Assembly (NCBI GenBank): GCA_035490315.1
Contig: DATHET010000319.1
Coordinates: 1 to 15,873 of the forward strand
Direction of reading: 5' to 3'
Source of the DNA: JADJQU01 sp035490315
GTDB taxonomy: Bacteria > Planctomycetota > UBA1135 > GCA-002686595
DNA length: 15,873 nucleotides
Shown here: in pieces, positions 1 to 6,998 of the stretch
How positions within the stretch are numbered: the stretch's first letter is position 1
How the letters are laid out: the number at the start of each line of letters is the position of its first letter
Translations under genes and position numbers: made by a program
Notes under the pieces: generated by a model
The model's database searches: none
What the model was told of the DNA's origin: nothing
Seen by the model: only the letters and a program-made list of their open reading frames with translations

Positions 1-2
1 AC

Positions 3-980
3 GAGCCTGCTCCACTCTGCATCGGCCTGATGCCCCCTCGGTTGACACCAACCTCCGGACTTTCTCGGGGCGCGGCGAATCAGTGGCAAGCCCAGATCGC
101 CGAGGAGCTCGAACGATGCAACATCGGCTCTCGGGTCGTACGGCTCAATCCCGACGATCCGAAGGCTGCCCACAAGGACGACTGCGACATCATCGTACAG
201 CCGATGGTGCAGGTCCCGAAGATCGGCGATCTATCCAACAGCAGCAATGCGTTCCTCGCCAATCTTGCATGGCTGACGACGTACGTCGGCTATTTCTTCT
301 TTGCCGACATGGAAGTGGAGGCGCAGGGCAAGCTCGACTTCCAAGTTGTCGGGTATCGGGAATCACCTGCCTTCATCACGAATGAAAAGGTTTCGATTCC
401 AGAGACCAACATGACCTTCGGCGAACGCGATCAGGTCTTTTCTCCGCGCTTTTTCATGAGCCTGTTGCTGTTTCCGGCAATGCATCCAACCGTCTGCAGG
501 ATGCTCGGAGTGCAGCAGGCGGATCCGACCGAGGTGGCGCAGGAGGTGCAGCATCGGATGTCGGTGGCCCTCGCGGAGGCCATCGCGAAGTTCGTCAACG
601 GACAACTCACCACCCAACAAGAGAAGAATGGCCTGCCGTACTTGATCACTTCGAGCCTTCGAGTTGCTCGCCTGGACAAGCGGTACCGGATGACGGTCGT
701 GCTCCACACCCCGACGACCCAGGCACCGAGCGCGCTCATGCTGGTCCTCGATTCGAAGGGCGCTGTGATCGAATCGCCCGAAGGCCGCCTGTCCGAGCAG
801 AAGGCAGGTTCAGACTCTCGAACTCGTGAATACGAGTTCCAGTTCTCGCCGCCGCCCAACGACGCCGGCGCCATGCGATTGATTTTCGACGAGCCGGCGG
901 GAGGGCAAGTCGCCTACACCGTCACCAAAGCACACTTGCTTCAGCTTGCCACTTCCCCTCAGACGGCAACCAGGAAATAG
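3..980 (+). CDS. Unrecognised protein, 5' end outside window
   Basis: The reading frame is open from the left edge to TAG at 978-980. The first ATG inside the window is at 30, giving 316 residues, but it has no Shine-Dalgarno sequence and no signal peptide follows it. The true start is therefore probably upstream. I do not recognise the family. From ATG 30, residues 1-60 are a polar alpha/beta stretch. A hydrophobic segment near residues 77-93 (LAWLTTYVGYFFFA) could be a membrane helix or buried core. An amphipathic helical region follows around 165-190 and a beta-rich domain around 205-305. The next gene, an FG-GAP lipoprotein, begins 13 bases after the stop, so the two are likely co-transcribed and this may also be an envelope protein. 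The coding reality is well supported by length and composition; the function is not. Confidence 0.72.
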   Translation, partial: EPAPLCIGLMPPRLTPTSGLSRGAANQWQAQIAEELERCNIGSRVVRLNPDDPKAAHKDDCDIIVQPMVQVPKIGDLSNSSNAFLANLAWLTTYVGYFFFADMEVEAQGKLDFQVVGYRESPAFITNEKVSIPETNMTFGERDQVFSPRFFMSLLLFPAMHPTVCRMLGVQQADPTEVAQEVQHRMSVALAEAIAKFVNGQLTTQQEKNGLPYLITSSLRVARLDKRYRMTVVLHTPTTQAPSALMLVLDSKGAVIESPEGRLSEQKAGSDSRTREYEFQFSPPPNDAGAMRLIFDEPAGGQVAYTVTKAHLLQLATSPQTATRK

Positions 981-993
981 AAGGACAGCTCAC

Positions 994-3546
994 ATGAAGT
1001 CCAGGATGGCTCTACTGCTCATCGCAGTAGCCGCGGCGGGCCTGTTCGCGTGCGGTCCAGGCGTCATTGCATCTTTCATGAGTTCCGGCGGAGGCAGCTC
1101 GAGTGGTCCGACGACCTTTCAGTTAACCATCAACAAGGCCGGCGCCGGTGAGGGAACCGTGACTTCGACCGGAGGAGAAATCGACTGCGGAGGCACGTGC
1201 CTGGCGGACATCACCAGCTCAGGCGTAATCACGCTGCTTGCCTCACCTCTGCCCGGTTTCAAGTTCACCGTCTGGACGGGCGACTTGACAGGCACGGCGA
1301 ATCCCCAGGATCTCGTCATGTCGGCCGCCCGCCAGGTCACCGCGTCCTTCGAGCTGGCCCCTCCCGGATTCGCCCTGCCGGATGACTACACTGCGAACGG
1401 GAACCCGAGCTCGAGCGCGAACGCCGATTTCAATCGGGACGGCATTCTCGATCTCGCTGTAGGGAGCACTTCCGGAACCAAAATCTCCGTGTTCCTCGGA
1501 AACGCGAACGGAACATTCCAGCAGCCCTCCATTCCGACGACGACCCTGGGCGGGCCCTCCGCACTGGCGGCTGGAGACCTCGATCACGATGGGAGGCTGG
1601 ATCTCGCGGTTGCCCATAACGACAAGCTTTCAATCCTGATCGGGCAAGGAAATGGCTCCTTCACGACGACCTCAACTCCAGCCTTGGGTGGCACGGGAGC
1701 GATTTCGATCGTGATCGGGGATGTCAACGTGGATGGCGTACCCGACCTGCTCGTGGCCTTGAGCAATGACAACATGGTTGCGGTGCTCCTCGGAAGCACG
1801 AGCAGTGCCGGAACTTTTTTGGCCTCGACCCTTTTTGCAGTCTCGCCCGGGCTGAACCCGAAATCGCTGGCGCTCGGTGACTTCGACTGCAATGGAAAAC
1901 CGGATCTGGCCGTGGCCAATCAAAACACCGGCGACGTTTCGATCCTGCTCGGAAACGGCCTTGGAGGTTTTTCCTCGGCTACGGTTTTCGACGTCGAGAC
2001 CGGGCCGCGATCGATTGCCGTCGGCGAGTTCAATTCCGATGGAAAGCAAGACCTCGTTGTCGCCAACCACGACGCAAGCTCGGTCTCGATCTTGCGAGGC
2101 AACGGGAATGGCACATTCCAAACCGCAGTGCGGGTCGACACGACACCGAGCCCCGCTTGCATCGCGATCGGTGACCTCAATCACGACGGTAAGTCGGATC
2201 TTGTCGTTGCGAACGAAAGCGGCTCCGGTCTGTCCATTTTCATCGGCCACGGAGATGGGACGTTCGTGATACCGTCCGCCGACTTTCCGGTAGGAATCAA
2301 CTCCACGTTCGTTTCCCTGGGAGACTACGACCGCGATGGTCGTTCGGACGTAGTTGTCACTCGAGGGACCGGACTGAACAATGTTTCCGTCCTGCGGAAT
2401 TCGACGATCATTCAGACGTCGGGAGACTTCCCTTCGAGCTTGGCCAAGCAATTCGTCGCAGGATCAGGGCCGCGCTCTGTGACGGTCGGCGACTGGGATT
2501 GTGATGGCAAGCTGGATCTCGCAGTTGCCAACCTCATTCCTCTTTCCTCCAACGATGGCAAAGTCTCGACCTTGCGAGGACTGGGCCTTGGGAATTTTTC
2601 TCAGCCCGTCGCAGCCACCACGGTCCCAGGCACAGAAACATTCTTCCTCGTCGCCGATGACTTCGACTCCGATGGCGACAAGGACCTGGCCGTATGCCAC
2701 CGAAACGCCGGAAAGGTTTCGATCCTGCTTGGAAACGGAGCTGGCTCGTTTTCCGTGGCGTCCTCCGTGTCGATCGGCGGGAACCTGCGCGGGATCGTTG
2801 CCGGCGATTTCGATAGCGACGGAGATGCGGATCTGGTCGTCGTGAATCACGCCACCAACCGAGTCGACCTGCTGGTTGGCGATGGCGCGGGATCCTTCAC
2901 GCTCGCAACCGCCGTCCCGCCCTTCCACCCCGTGGGGTTAAGGCCGCGAGCAGTTGCCATCGGCTACCTCGACGATGATGCCAACCTGGACCTTGCGGTC
3001 GCCAACCACGACGAAGACTCCGTTTCAATCCTGCTGGGGTCGGGAACGGGCACCTTCTTCAACCCGGCAGTCACCGTCTCTGCCGCAGTCAAGCCTCAGT
3101 GCGTTGCCATCGGCGATTTCGACGATGATGGCGACAACGATCTGGTGTTGGGCAGCGAGGCTTCGTTGGGATCTGTCAGCCTCGTGCTCGGCGATGGTAC
3201 CGGCGCATTCCAGCTCTCGACTGAAGCGCCGGCTGCGGGTTTCACACCATTCTTCGTGGCGGTCGGCGATCTGAATGCGGACGGGAAAACCGACCTCGCA
3301 GTTGCCAATAGCGGAGTGGACGCCACGCCGATTGGCGTCGGCAGCCTCTCGGTCATGCTGGGCCTCGGTAGTGGACACCCGAGTGGGTTCTTGTTCGCTC
3401 CTGCCACGAATTACCCATTCCCTGCAGCGACTGCCCCGCGCTCCATAGGAATCGGCGACTTCAACGCGGATGGGAGGCCAGATCTGGCAGTCGGAAACGA
3501 CGGCAACGCCAGCATCACCATCCTCCTCAATGCATCACCGCCCTAG
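994..3546 (+). CDS. Lipoprotein with InlB-like domain and 14 FG-GAP/VCBS repeats
   Basis: The product has 850 residues. I chose ATG 994 because AAGGA lies at 981-985 and a lipoprotein signal peptide follows directly, with the lipobox LFAC and its cysteine at residue 20; an in-frame ATG at 946 would bury that signal. Residues about 40-125 resemble the bacterial InlB B-repeat-like domain (LTINKAG, a GTVTS strand, CGGTC, ending VTASFEL). From about residue 145 to the end I count 14 FG-GAP/VCBS repeats, each with a calcium-loop core of the type DFNxDGxxDLAV, for example DFNRDGILDLAV, DLDHDGRLDLAV and DFNADGRPDLAV. Together these should form one or two seven-bladed beta-propellers outside the cytoplasmic membrane, used in adhesion or ligand binding. 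The last repeat is complete, so the gene is not obviously truncated. The TAG stop coincides with the left border of an inverted-repeat element. Expression is likely coupled to the gene before it. Confidence 0.93.
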   Translation: MKSRMALLLIAVAAAGLFACGPGVIASFMSSGGGSSSGPTTFQLTINKAGAGEGTVTSTGGEIDCGGTCLADITSSGVITLLASPLPGFKFTVWTGDLTGTANPQDLVMSAARQVTASFELAPPGFALPDDYTANGNPSSSANADFNRDGILDLAVGSTSGTKISVFLGNANGTFQQPSIPTTTLGGPSALAAGDLDHDGRLDLAVAHNDKLSILIGQGNGSFTTTSTPALGGTGAISIVIGDVNVDGVPDLLVALSNDNMVAVLLGSTSSAGTFLASTLFAVSPGLNPKSLALGDFDCNGKPDLAVANQNTGDVSILLGNGLGGFSSATVFDVETGPRSIAVGEFNSDGKQDLVVANHDASSVSILRGNGNGTFQTAVRVDTTPSPACIAIGDLNHDGKSDLVVANESGSGLSIFIGHGDGTFVIPSADFPVGINSTFVSLGDYDRDGRSDVVVTRGTGLNNVSVLRNSTIIQTSGDFPSSLAKQFVAGSGPRSVTVGDWDCDGKLDLAVANLIPLSSNDGKVSTLRGLGLGNFSQPVAATTVPGTETFFLVADDFDSDGDKDLAVCHRNAGKVSILLGNGAGSFSVASSVSIGGNLRGIVAGDFDSDGDADLVVVNHATNRVDLLVGDGAGSFTLATAVPPFHPVGLRPRAVAIGYLDDDANLDLAVANHDEDSVSILLGSGTGTFFNPAVTVSAAVKPQCVAIGDFDDDGDNDLVLGSEASLGSVSLVLGDGTGAFQLSTEAPAAGFTPFFVAVGDLNADGKTDLAVANSGVDATPIGVGSLSVMLGLGSGHPSGFLFAPATNYPFPAATAPRSIGIGDFNADGRPDLAVGNDGNASITILLNASPP

Positions 3547-3765
3547 TGTCCTGTTCCTGAAGTACGTTGGCAAAAGCGGCCTGAATCCGGCTTCCTGGCA
3601 AGGCGCCGCGACGACGCGTGTTCTCTGCAACACGAGGAAGGTAAGGCCCGGTGCGCCGAAGGCGCACGAGAACACCGATAGGTGTTCGAGAGGGGATCCC
3701 GGGAACGCAGCCAGGGAGCCCCAGGCGGGCCGATTTTGTCGACGAACTTCAGGTACAGGACACTA
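3544..3765. mobile_element. MITE-like element with 36-bp terminal inverted repeats, TA flanks
   Basis: The terminal inverted repeats lie at 3546-3581 and 3728-3763 and match at 31 of 36 positions. Both begin GTGTCCTG and share CCTGAAGT and CAAAA blocks. TA stands directly outside both ends (3544-3545 and 3764-3765), consistent with the TA target duplication made by IS630/Tc1-mariner family transposases. No transposase frame fits inside the 218 bases, so this would be a non-autonomous element. Its interior is packed with small hairpins: CGTGTT/AACACG (3617-3634), GTGCGCC/GGCGCAC with a GAA loop (3651-3667), and GAACACC/GGTGTTC with a GATA loop (3670-3687). The family assignment is inference from the TA flanks only. 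A structured RNA or bidirectional terminator is an alternative reading. Confidence 0.7.
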
Positions 3766-3988
3766 GCCGGTCGGAGGAAGCCGCGGTCTGGAGATCGAGT
3801 AGTGGGCCTCCGCGGTTGCAAGTCCCTGACTTTGGGTCAGATTCGCGGCCGCGTCACGGCTTCCGTGACAGCGCCTCCCACCGCGTCGAGTCTTGTTGTA
3901 GTCTCGATGGAGATTCGCACGGAGCCCGCCGGCTCGAGGTCCCCCGCGTTCGGCGAACCATAGGCTCCGCGAATCCAGGAGAGCAATC
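3766..3988 (+). promoter_or_regulatory. Intergenic region before the 3989 gene, with hairpins
   Basis: No gene is visible here. A perfect hairpin GTCACGG-CTT-CCGTGAC occupies 3853-3869 and a weaker one, CTGAC-TTTGG-GTCAG, occupies 3826-3840. Neither has a T-run after it, so they are not classic intrinsic terminators and could be operators. A TAGTCT at 3899-3904 is a possible -10 box, but it lies 85 bases before the ATG at 3989, further than the TA-N3-T motifs of other genes in the window. AGGAGA at 3978-3983 is a clear Shine-Dalgarno sequence for the gene at 3989. Confidence 0.35.
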
Positions 3989-5008
3989 ATGAAGCGATGG
4001 ATCCTTGGCCTGGCCGTTTCCGTGTGCGCAAGCCTCTCGGCCTTTGGTCAGACAGCGACGATGGGCCCCCAGACCGGGATCTTCGACGGGCCGACGCGCG
4101 GCTACTGGTTCACGGCTCCGGCGGACTTCACGATCACGGGCGTGCAGGTGCTGCGGCAGACCGGCTCGGCGAACGCCTTCCAGAATTTCTCGGTGGTCCA
4201 CTTCACGGGGAACGTGCCGCCGCCCGCCTACGCCTCGAGCACGAATGCCTTCACCACGCTCGCGCTCGGCTTCGACCTGCCGCAGAACGTTTTTCAGCCG
4301 GTCAACGTCGTGGTCCATACCGGTGACGTGATGGGTATCTATGGCAACACGGCGAGCACCGCGAACTCGACGATGGGATCCAACTCCTACGCCGGGAACG
4401 TGCAGCAGACCACGACGATCCTGGGCAATACCGTGAACCTCGATCGCTCGGGGATGCAATTCCATCTGGGCAGCGCGGTCTCCCCGGGTGGCATGCACGA
4501 CGTGTGGTGCGAGCCCGGTTTCTTCGACATCACGCGCATCGAGTTCACCTACTCGGCCTCCGTGCCGGTCGTCTATTGCACGGCGAAGATCAATTCACTT
4601 GGCTGCACGCCGACGATCGGCTCCAGTGGCTTGTCGAGCGCGAGCGCGGGATCTGGATTCACGATCGCGGCGAGCAACGTGCTCAGCAACAGGCCCGGTC
4701 TCCTGCTGTACAGCAACAACGGCCGTGCTGCCGTCCCCTTCCAAGGCGGCCTGCGCTGCATGAACGTTCCGATCTGGCGCTCGACGCCGCTCAATTCGGG
4801 CGGGAATCCTCCGCCTCTGGATTGCTCGGGGGTGTATGCGATCGACTTCAACGCCTTCGCCGCGGGCGCGCTCGGCGGGACCCCGCAGCCCTTCTTGCTG
4901 GTTCCCGGGACACTCGTCGATTCGCAGTTCTGGGGGCGCGACAATGGGTTCGCCCCGCCGAACAACTCCACGCTGAGCGACGGGCTGGAGTTCACGATCG
5001 GAGCCTGA
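3989..5008 (+). CDS. Secreted protein, unknown N-terminal beta domain plus shared C-terminal module
   Basis: The product has 339 residues. ATG 3989 is preceded by AGGAGA and opens a standard Sec signal peptide, probably cleaved after about residue 20 (SAFGQ). Residues about 22-190 form a beta-rich domain that I do not recognise. It is rich in T, N, G and V, as in jelly-roll surface proteins, with WFTAPADFTITGV near its start. Residues 196-339 (4574-5005) are the C-terminal module repeated in five other proteins of this window. The module has YCTAKINSLGC at its start, RAAVPFQGGLRC in the middle, DCSGVYAID after that, and a WGRDNGF...LSDGLEF ending. This copy lacks the terminal Cys-Pro found in some others. 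An exported, possibly surface-attached role is inferred. The gene appears to be its own unit, with hairpins on both sides. Confidence 0.9.
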   Translation: MKRWILGLAVSVCASLSAFGQTATMGPQTGIFDGPTRGYWFTAPADFTITGVQVLRQTGSANAFQNFSVVHFTGNVPPPAYASSTNAFTTLALGFDLPQNVFQPVNVVVHTGDVMGIYGNTASTANSTMGSNSYAGNVQQTTTILGNTVNLDRSGMQFHLGSAVSPGGMHDVWCEPGFFDITRIEFTYSASVPVVYCTAKINSLGCTPTIGSSGLSSASAGSGFTIAASNVLSNRPGLLLYSNNGRAAVPFQGGLRCMNVPIWRSTPLNSGGNPPPLDCSGVYAIDFNAFAAGALGGTPQPFLLVPGTLVDSQFWGRDNGFAPPNNSTLSDGLEFTIGA

Positions 5009-5033
5009 GCTTCGGCTGCGCGAAGAGCGGGAA

Positions 5034-5053
5034 GGCGCGCCGATCCGCGCGCC
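5034..5053. terminator. GC-rich hairpin after the 3989 gene
   Basis: GGCGCGC at 5034-5040 pairs with GCGCGCC at 5047-5053 across a six-base loop, 26 bases after the stop of the upstream gene. A weaker CTTCG/CGAAG hairpin precedes it at about 5010-5025. There is no T-run. It lies just before the TACCAT motif at 5059, so it could instead be an operator for the next gene. Confidence 0.3.
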
Positions 5054-5058
5054 GCGGG

Positions 5059-5064
5059 TACCAT
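5059..5064 (+). promoter_or_regulatory. Putative -10 box of the lectin/dehydrogenase gene
   Basis: GGGTACCAT ends 56 bases before the ATG at 5121. The same kind of G-rich TA-N3-T motif occurs 55-60 bases before the starts at 12163, 13510 and 14847. No matching -35 box was seen at 16-18 bases upstream. Confidence 0.4.
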
Positions 5065-5120
5065 GGATTGGCCCCCATTCCGTGTTCTGGGCTCCCATCC
5101 CGAGCCGAGCGAGAATCCCC

Positions 5121-6998
5121 ATGCGCTTCCCCATCGTGCGAGCGAGCTCTGCGCTCCGTGACCGTCTACGCCGCACCCTGCCCGCGGTCCCGCTTGCGAT
5201 TCTCTCTCTCGGCGCTCGCGCGGATTTCCACTACCTCGATTTCTCGAGCACCACGGGGACCACGCTGGTCGGCGCCGCGGCGCAGAACGGCACTCGCCTG
5301 AGGCTGACGCCGGCGAGCGCGAACCAGAGCGGCGGCGTCTGGTACCAGACCAAGCAATCGGTAGCCCTGAGCTTCGAGACCGACTTCACGTTCCAGATCT
5401 CGAACGGCCCGGGTGCGGATGGTTTCGTGTTCCTGGTGCAGAACATCGCCGCCTCGCCACTGATCGGCGCGGGCTGTCAGCTCGGCTACCACGGTCTCTC
5501 GAACAGTCTCGCGATCGAGTTCGACACCTTCGCGAACTCCACCTGCTCGGCCGTGCCCGTCAACGATCCCGCCGGCCTGCACGTCAGTCTGCATTCGCGC
5601 GGCCCGAGCTCGAACAGCGTCAGCGAAACGGCGTCGCTCGGCTCGACTCTCGCGGTGCCGGCCTTCGCGGACGGCGCGATCCACGCCTGCAAGATCCGCT
5701 ACCAGTCTGGCGTGATCGCCGTGTTCATCGACAACCTGGTCCAGCCCGTGATCAGCGTCAACATGAACCTGGGGCAGCTCCTGTCGCTCGACCAGGGCCG
5801 GGCCTGGGTCGGATTCACCGCGGCCACGGGCGGCGGCGTGCCCCAGGCCCATGAGATCCTCGATTGGCATTTCATCGAGTCTCCGCCGCCCTCCGGCAAT
5901 CTCGCGCCCTTCCCTCCGACCATCACCGAGCCCGCGGTCAACGGTCAGATCGTGAATCCGGCGGACGTGCACATGGAGACCGGGCAGTTCGTCGACTCGG
6001 ACGTGGGCGACCTGCATCGCTGCACGGACTGGGAGATCTGGACCGTCTCGCAACCGCAGCGTGTCTGGGCATTCTCCTGCGCGGGCGGCGTCGAGAAGCT
6101 GCACACGCACCTCGGCGACGGAGTCTTCGAGAATTCGCACGCTGGCCGCAGCGAGCTCTTCGCTCTCACCAATTTTTCGCTGCGCGTGCGCCACTCCGAC
6201 GACAGCGGCGATCCGCTGACGGAATGGAGCGCCTGGTCGACGCGCACCTTCCACACCGGCAGCGTGACCACGGCCTTCCCGCTCGAGATCGAGGACGTCG
6301 CCACTTCGCCCACGCCGCAATGGCGCTTCCTCGCCAACGGCAATCCGGTGATCCTGCAGCCGGCGGGGACGCCCGCGGAGCTGCTGCTCGAGACGGGCCT
6401 CGGCGCCCTCGCCCTGTCGATCCAGCCGAACGACGGCGTGACCAACACGTGGAACAATCCCGCGGCCCTCTCCGCCCATGAAGCGATGCGCGTCCAGCTG
6501 CGCGGGGGCTCGCTCGGGCTCTCGCAGGGCGCGAGCAGGCTCGTCGTCGTCGACGAGGATTGCGCCACCCACGAGATCATGCTGCCCGCGCTGACGATCC
6601 CGCCGGGCGGTACGGACTACTACTGGATCGCTTCGTCCGGCGCGAGCTACTTCGGGTCGGCTCAGCAGACCACTCCGGTCTTCTCCATCCTCGCGCAGGG
6701 CTTGACTCCGCCCTGGATCCCGAGGGCGGATCACTTCAAGGTCGAGGTCGTCGCCGGCGGATTCCAGCTGCCCGTCAATATCGCCTTCGTGCCGAATGCG
6801 GGCCCGAATCCGAGCGATCCCTTCTTCTACGTCAGCGAGCTCTACGGACAGATCAAGGTCGTCTCGCGCGATCGAACCGTCAGCACCTATGCGAGCGGTC
6901 TGCTCGATTTCAATCCCACGGGAGCCTTCCCCGGTTCCGGCGAGCAGGGTGTCACGGGCATCGTGGTCGATCCGCTGACCGGCGACGTCTACGCCTAG
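5121..6998 (+). CDS. Secreted L-type lectin-like protein with start of GSDH domain, ended by in-frame TAG
   Basis: The product has 625 residues. I chose ATG 5121 over the in-frame GTG at 5082 because a signal peptide follows it (basic start, hydrophobic core, probable cleavage ARA|DF after residue 34) and because it fits the spacing from the putative promoter. Residues 35-254 are a legume-type lectin fold with hallmark GADGFVFLVQN and LAIEFDTFAN segments. Residues about 260-530 contain Fn3/Ig-like beta domains (ITEPAVNGQIVNPADVHME, WSAWSTRTFHTG). From residue 537 (DHFKVEVVAGGF) a glucose/sorbosone dehydrogenase-type beta-propeller begins. It breaks off after VDPLTGDVYA at TAG 6996-6998. The same reading frame continues immediately after the stop with the rest of the propeller, so this is most simply the N-terminal part of a gene reaching 8375. 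A long antisense frame here is a composition shadow. Confidence 0.88.
   Translation: MRFPIVRASSALRDRLRRTLPAVPLAILSLGARADFHYLDFSSTTGTTLVGAAAQNGTRLRLTPASANQSGGVWYQTKQSVALSFETDFTFQISNGPGADGFVFLVQNIAASPLIGAGCQLGYHGLSNSLAIEFDTFANSTCSAVPVNDPAGLHVSLHSRGPSSNSVSETASLGSTLAVPAFADGAIHACKIRYQSGVIAVFIDNLVQPVISVNMNLGQLLSLDQGRAWVGFTAATGGGVPQAHEILDWHFIESPPPSGNLAPFPPTITEPAVNGQIVNPADVHMETGQFVDSDVGDLHRCTDWEIWTVSQPQRVWAFSCAGGVEKLHTHLGDGVFENSHAGRSELFALTNFSLRVRHSDDSGDPLTEWSAWSTRTFHTGSVTTAFPLEIEDVATSPTPQWRFLANGNPVILQPAGTPAELLLETGLGALALSIQPNDGVTNTWNNPAALSAHEAMRVQLRGGSLGLSQGASRLVVVDEDCATHEIMLPALTIPPGGTDYYWIASSGASYFGSAQQTTPVFSILAQGLTPPWIPRADHFKVEVVAGGFQLPVNIAFVPNAGPNPSDPFFYVSELYGQIKVVSRDRTVSTYASGLLDFNPTGAFPGSGEQGVTGIVVDPLTGDVYA
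6996..6998 (+). other. In-frame amber codon splitting one gene
   Basis: TAG separates GDVYA from MLRAQVGNQN with no frame change (5121, 6996 and 6999 share one frame). The two parts together form a single continuous propeller domain. Proteins of this family usually have a small residue such as Ser here (my recollection), and TCG to TAG is one base change. A recent nonsense mutation, an assembly or sequencing error, or stop-codon readthrough could explain it. Confidence 0.85.

Noticed and set aside
3470..3821. Two opposing frames, one per strand, whose products end in the same GRFC-x-RTSGTGH tail
   Set aside because: The shared tail is produced by the terminal inverted repeats of the element at 3544-3765 being read on both strands; not a gene pair.
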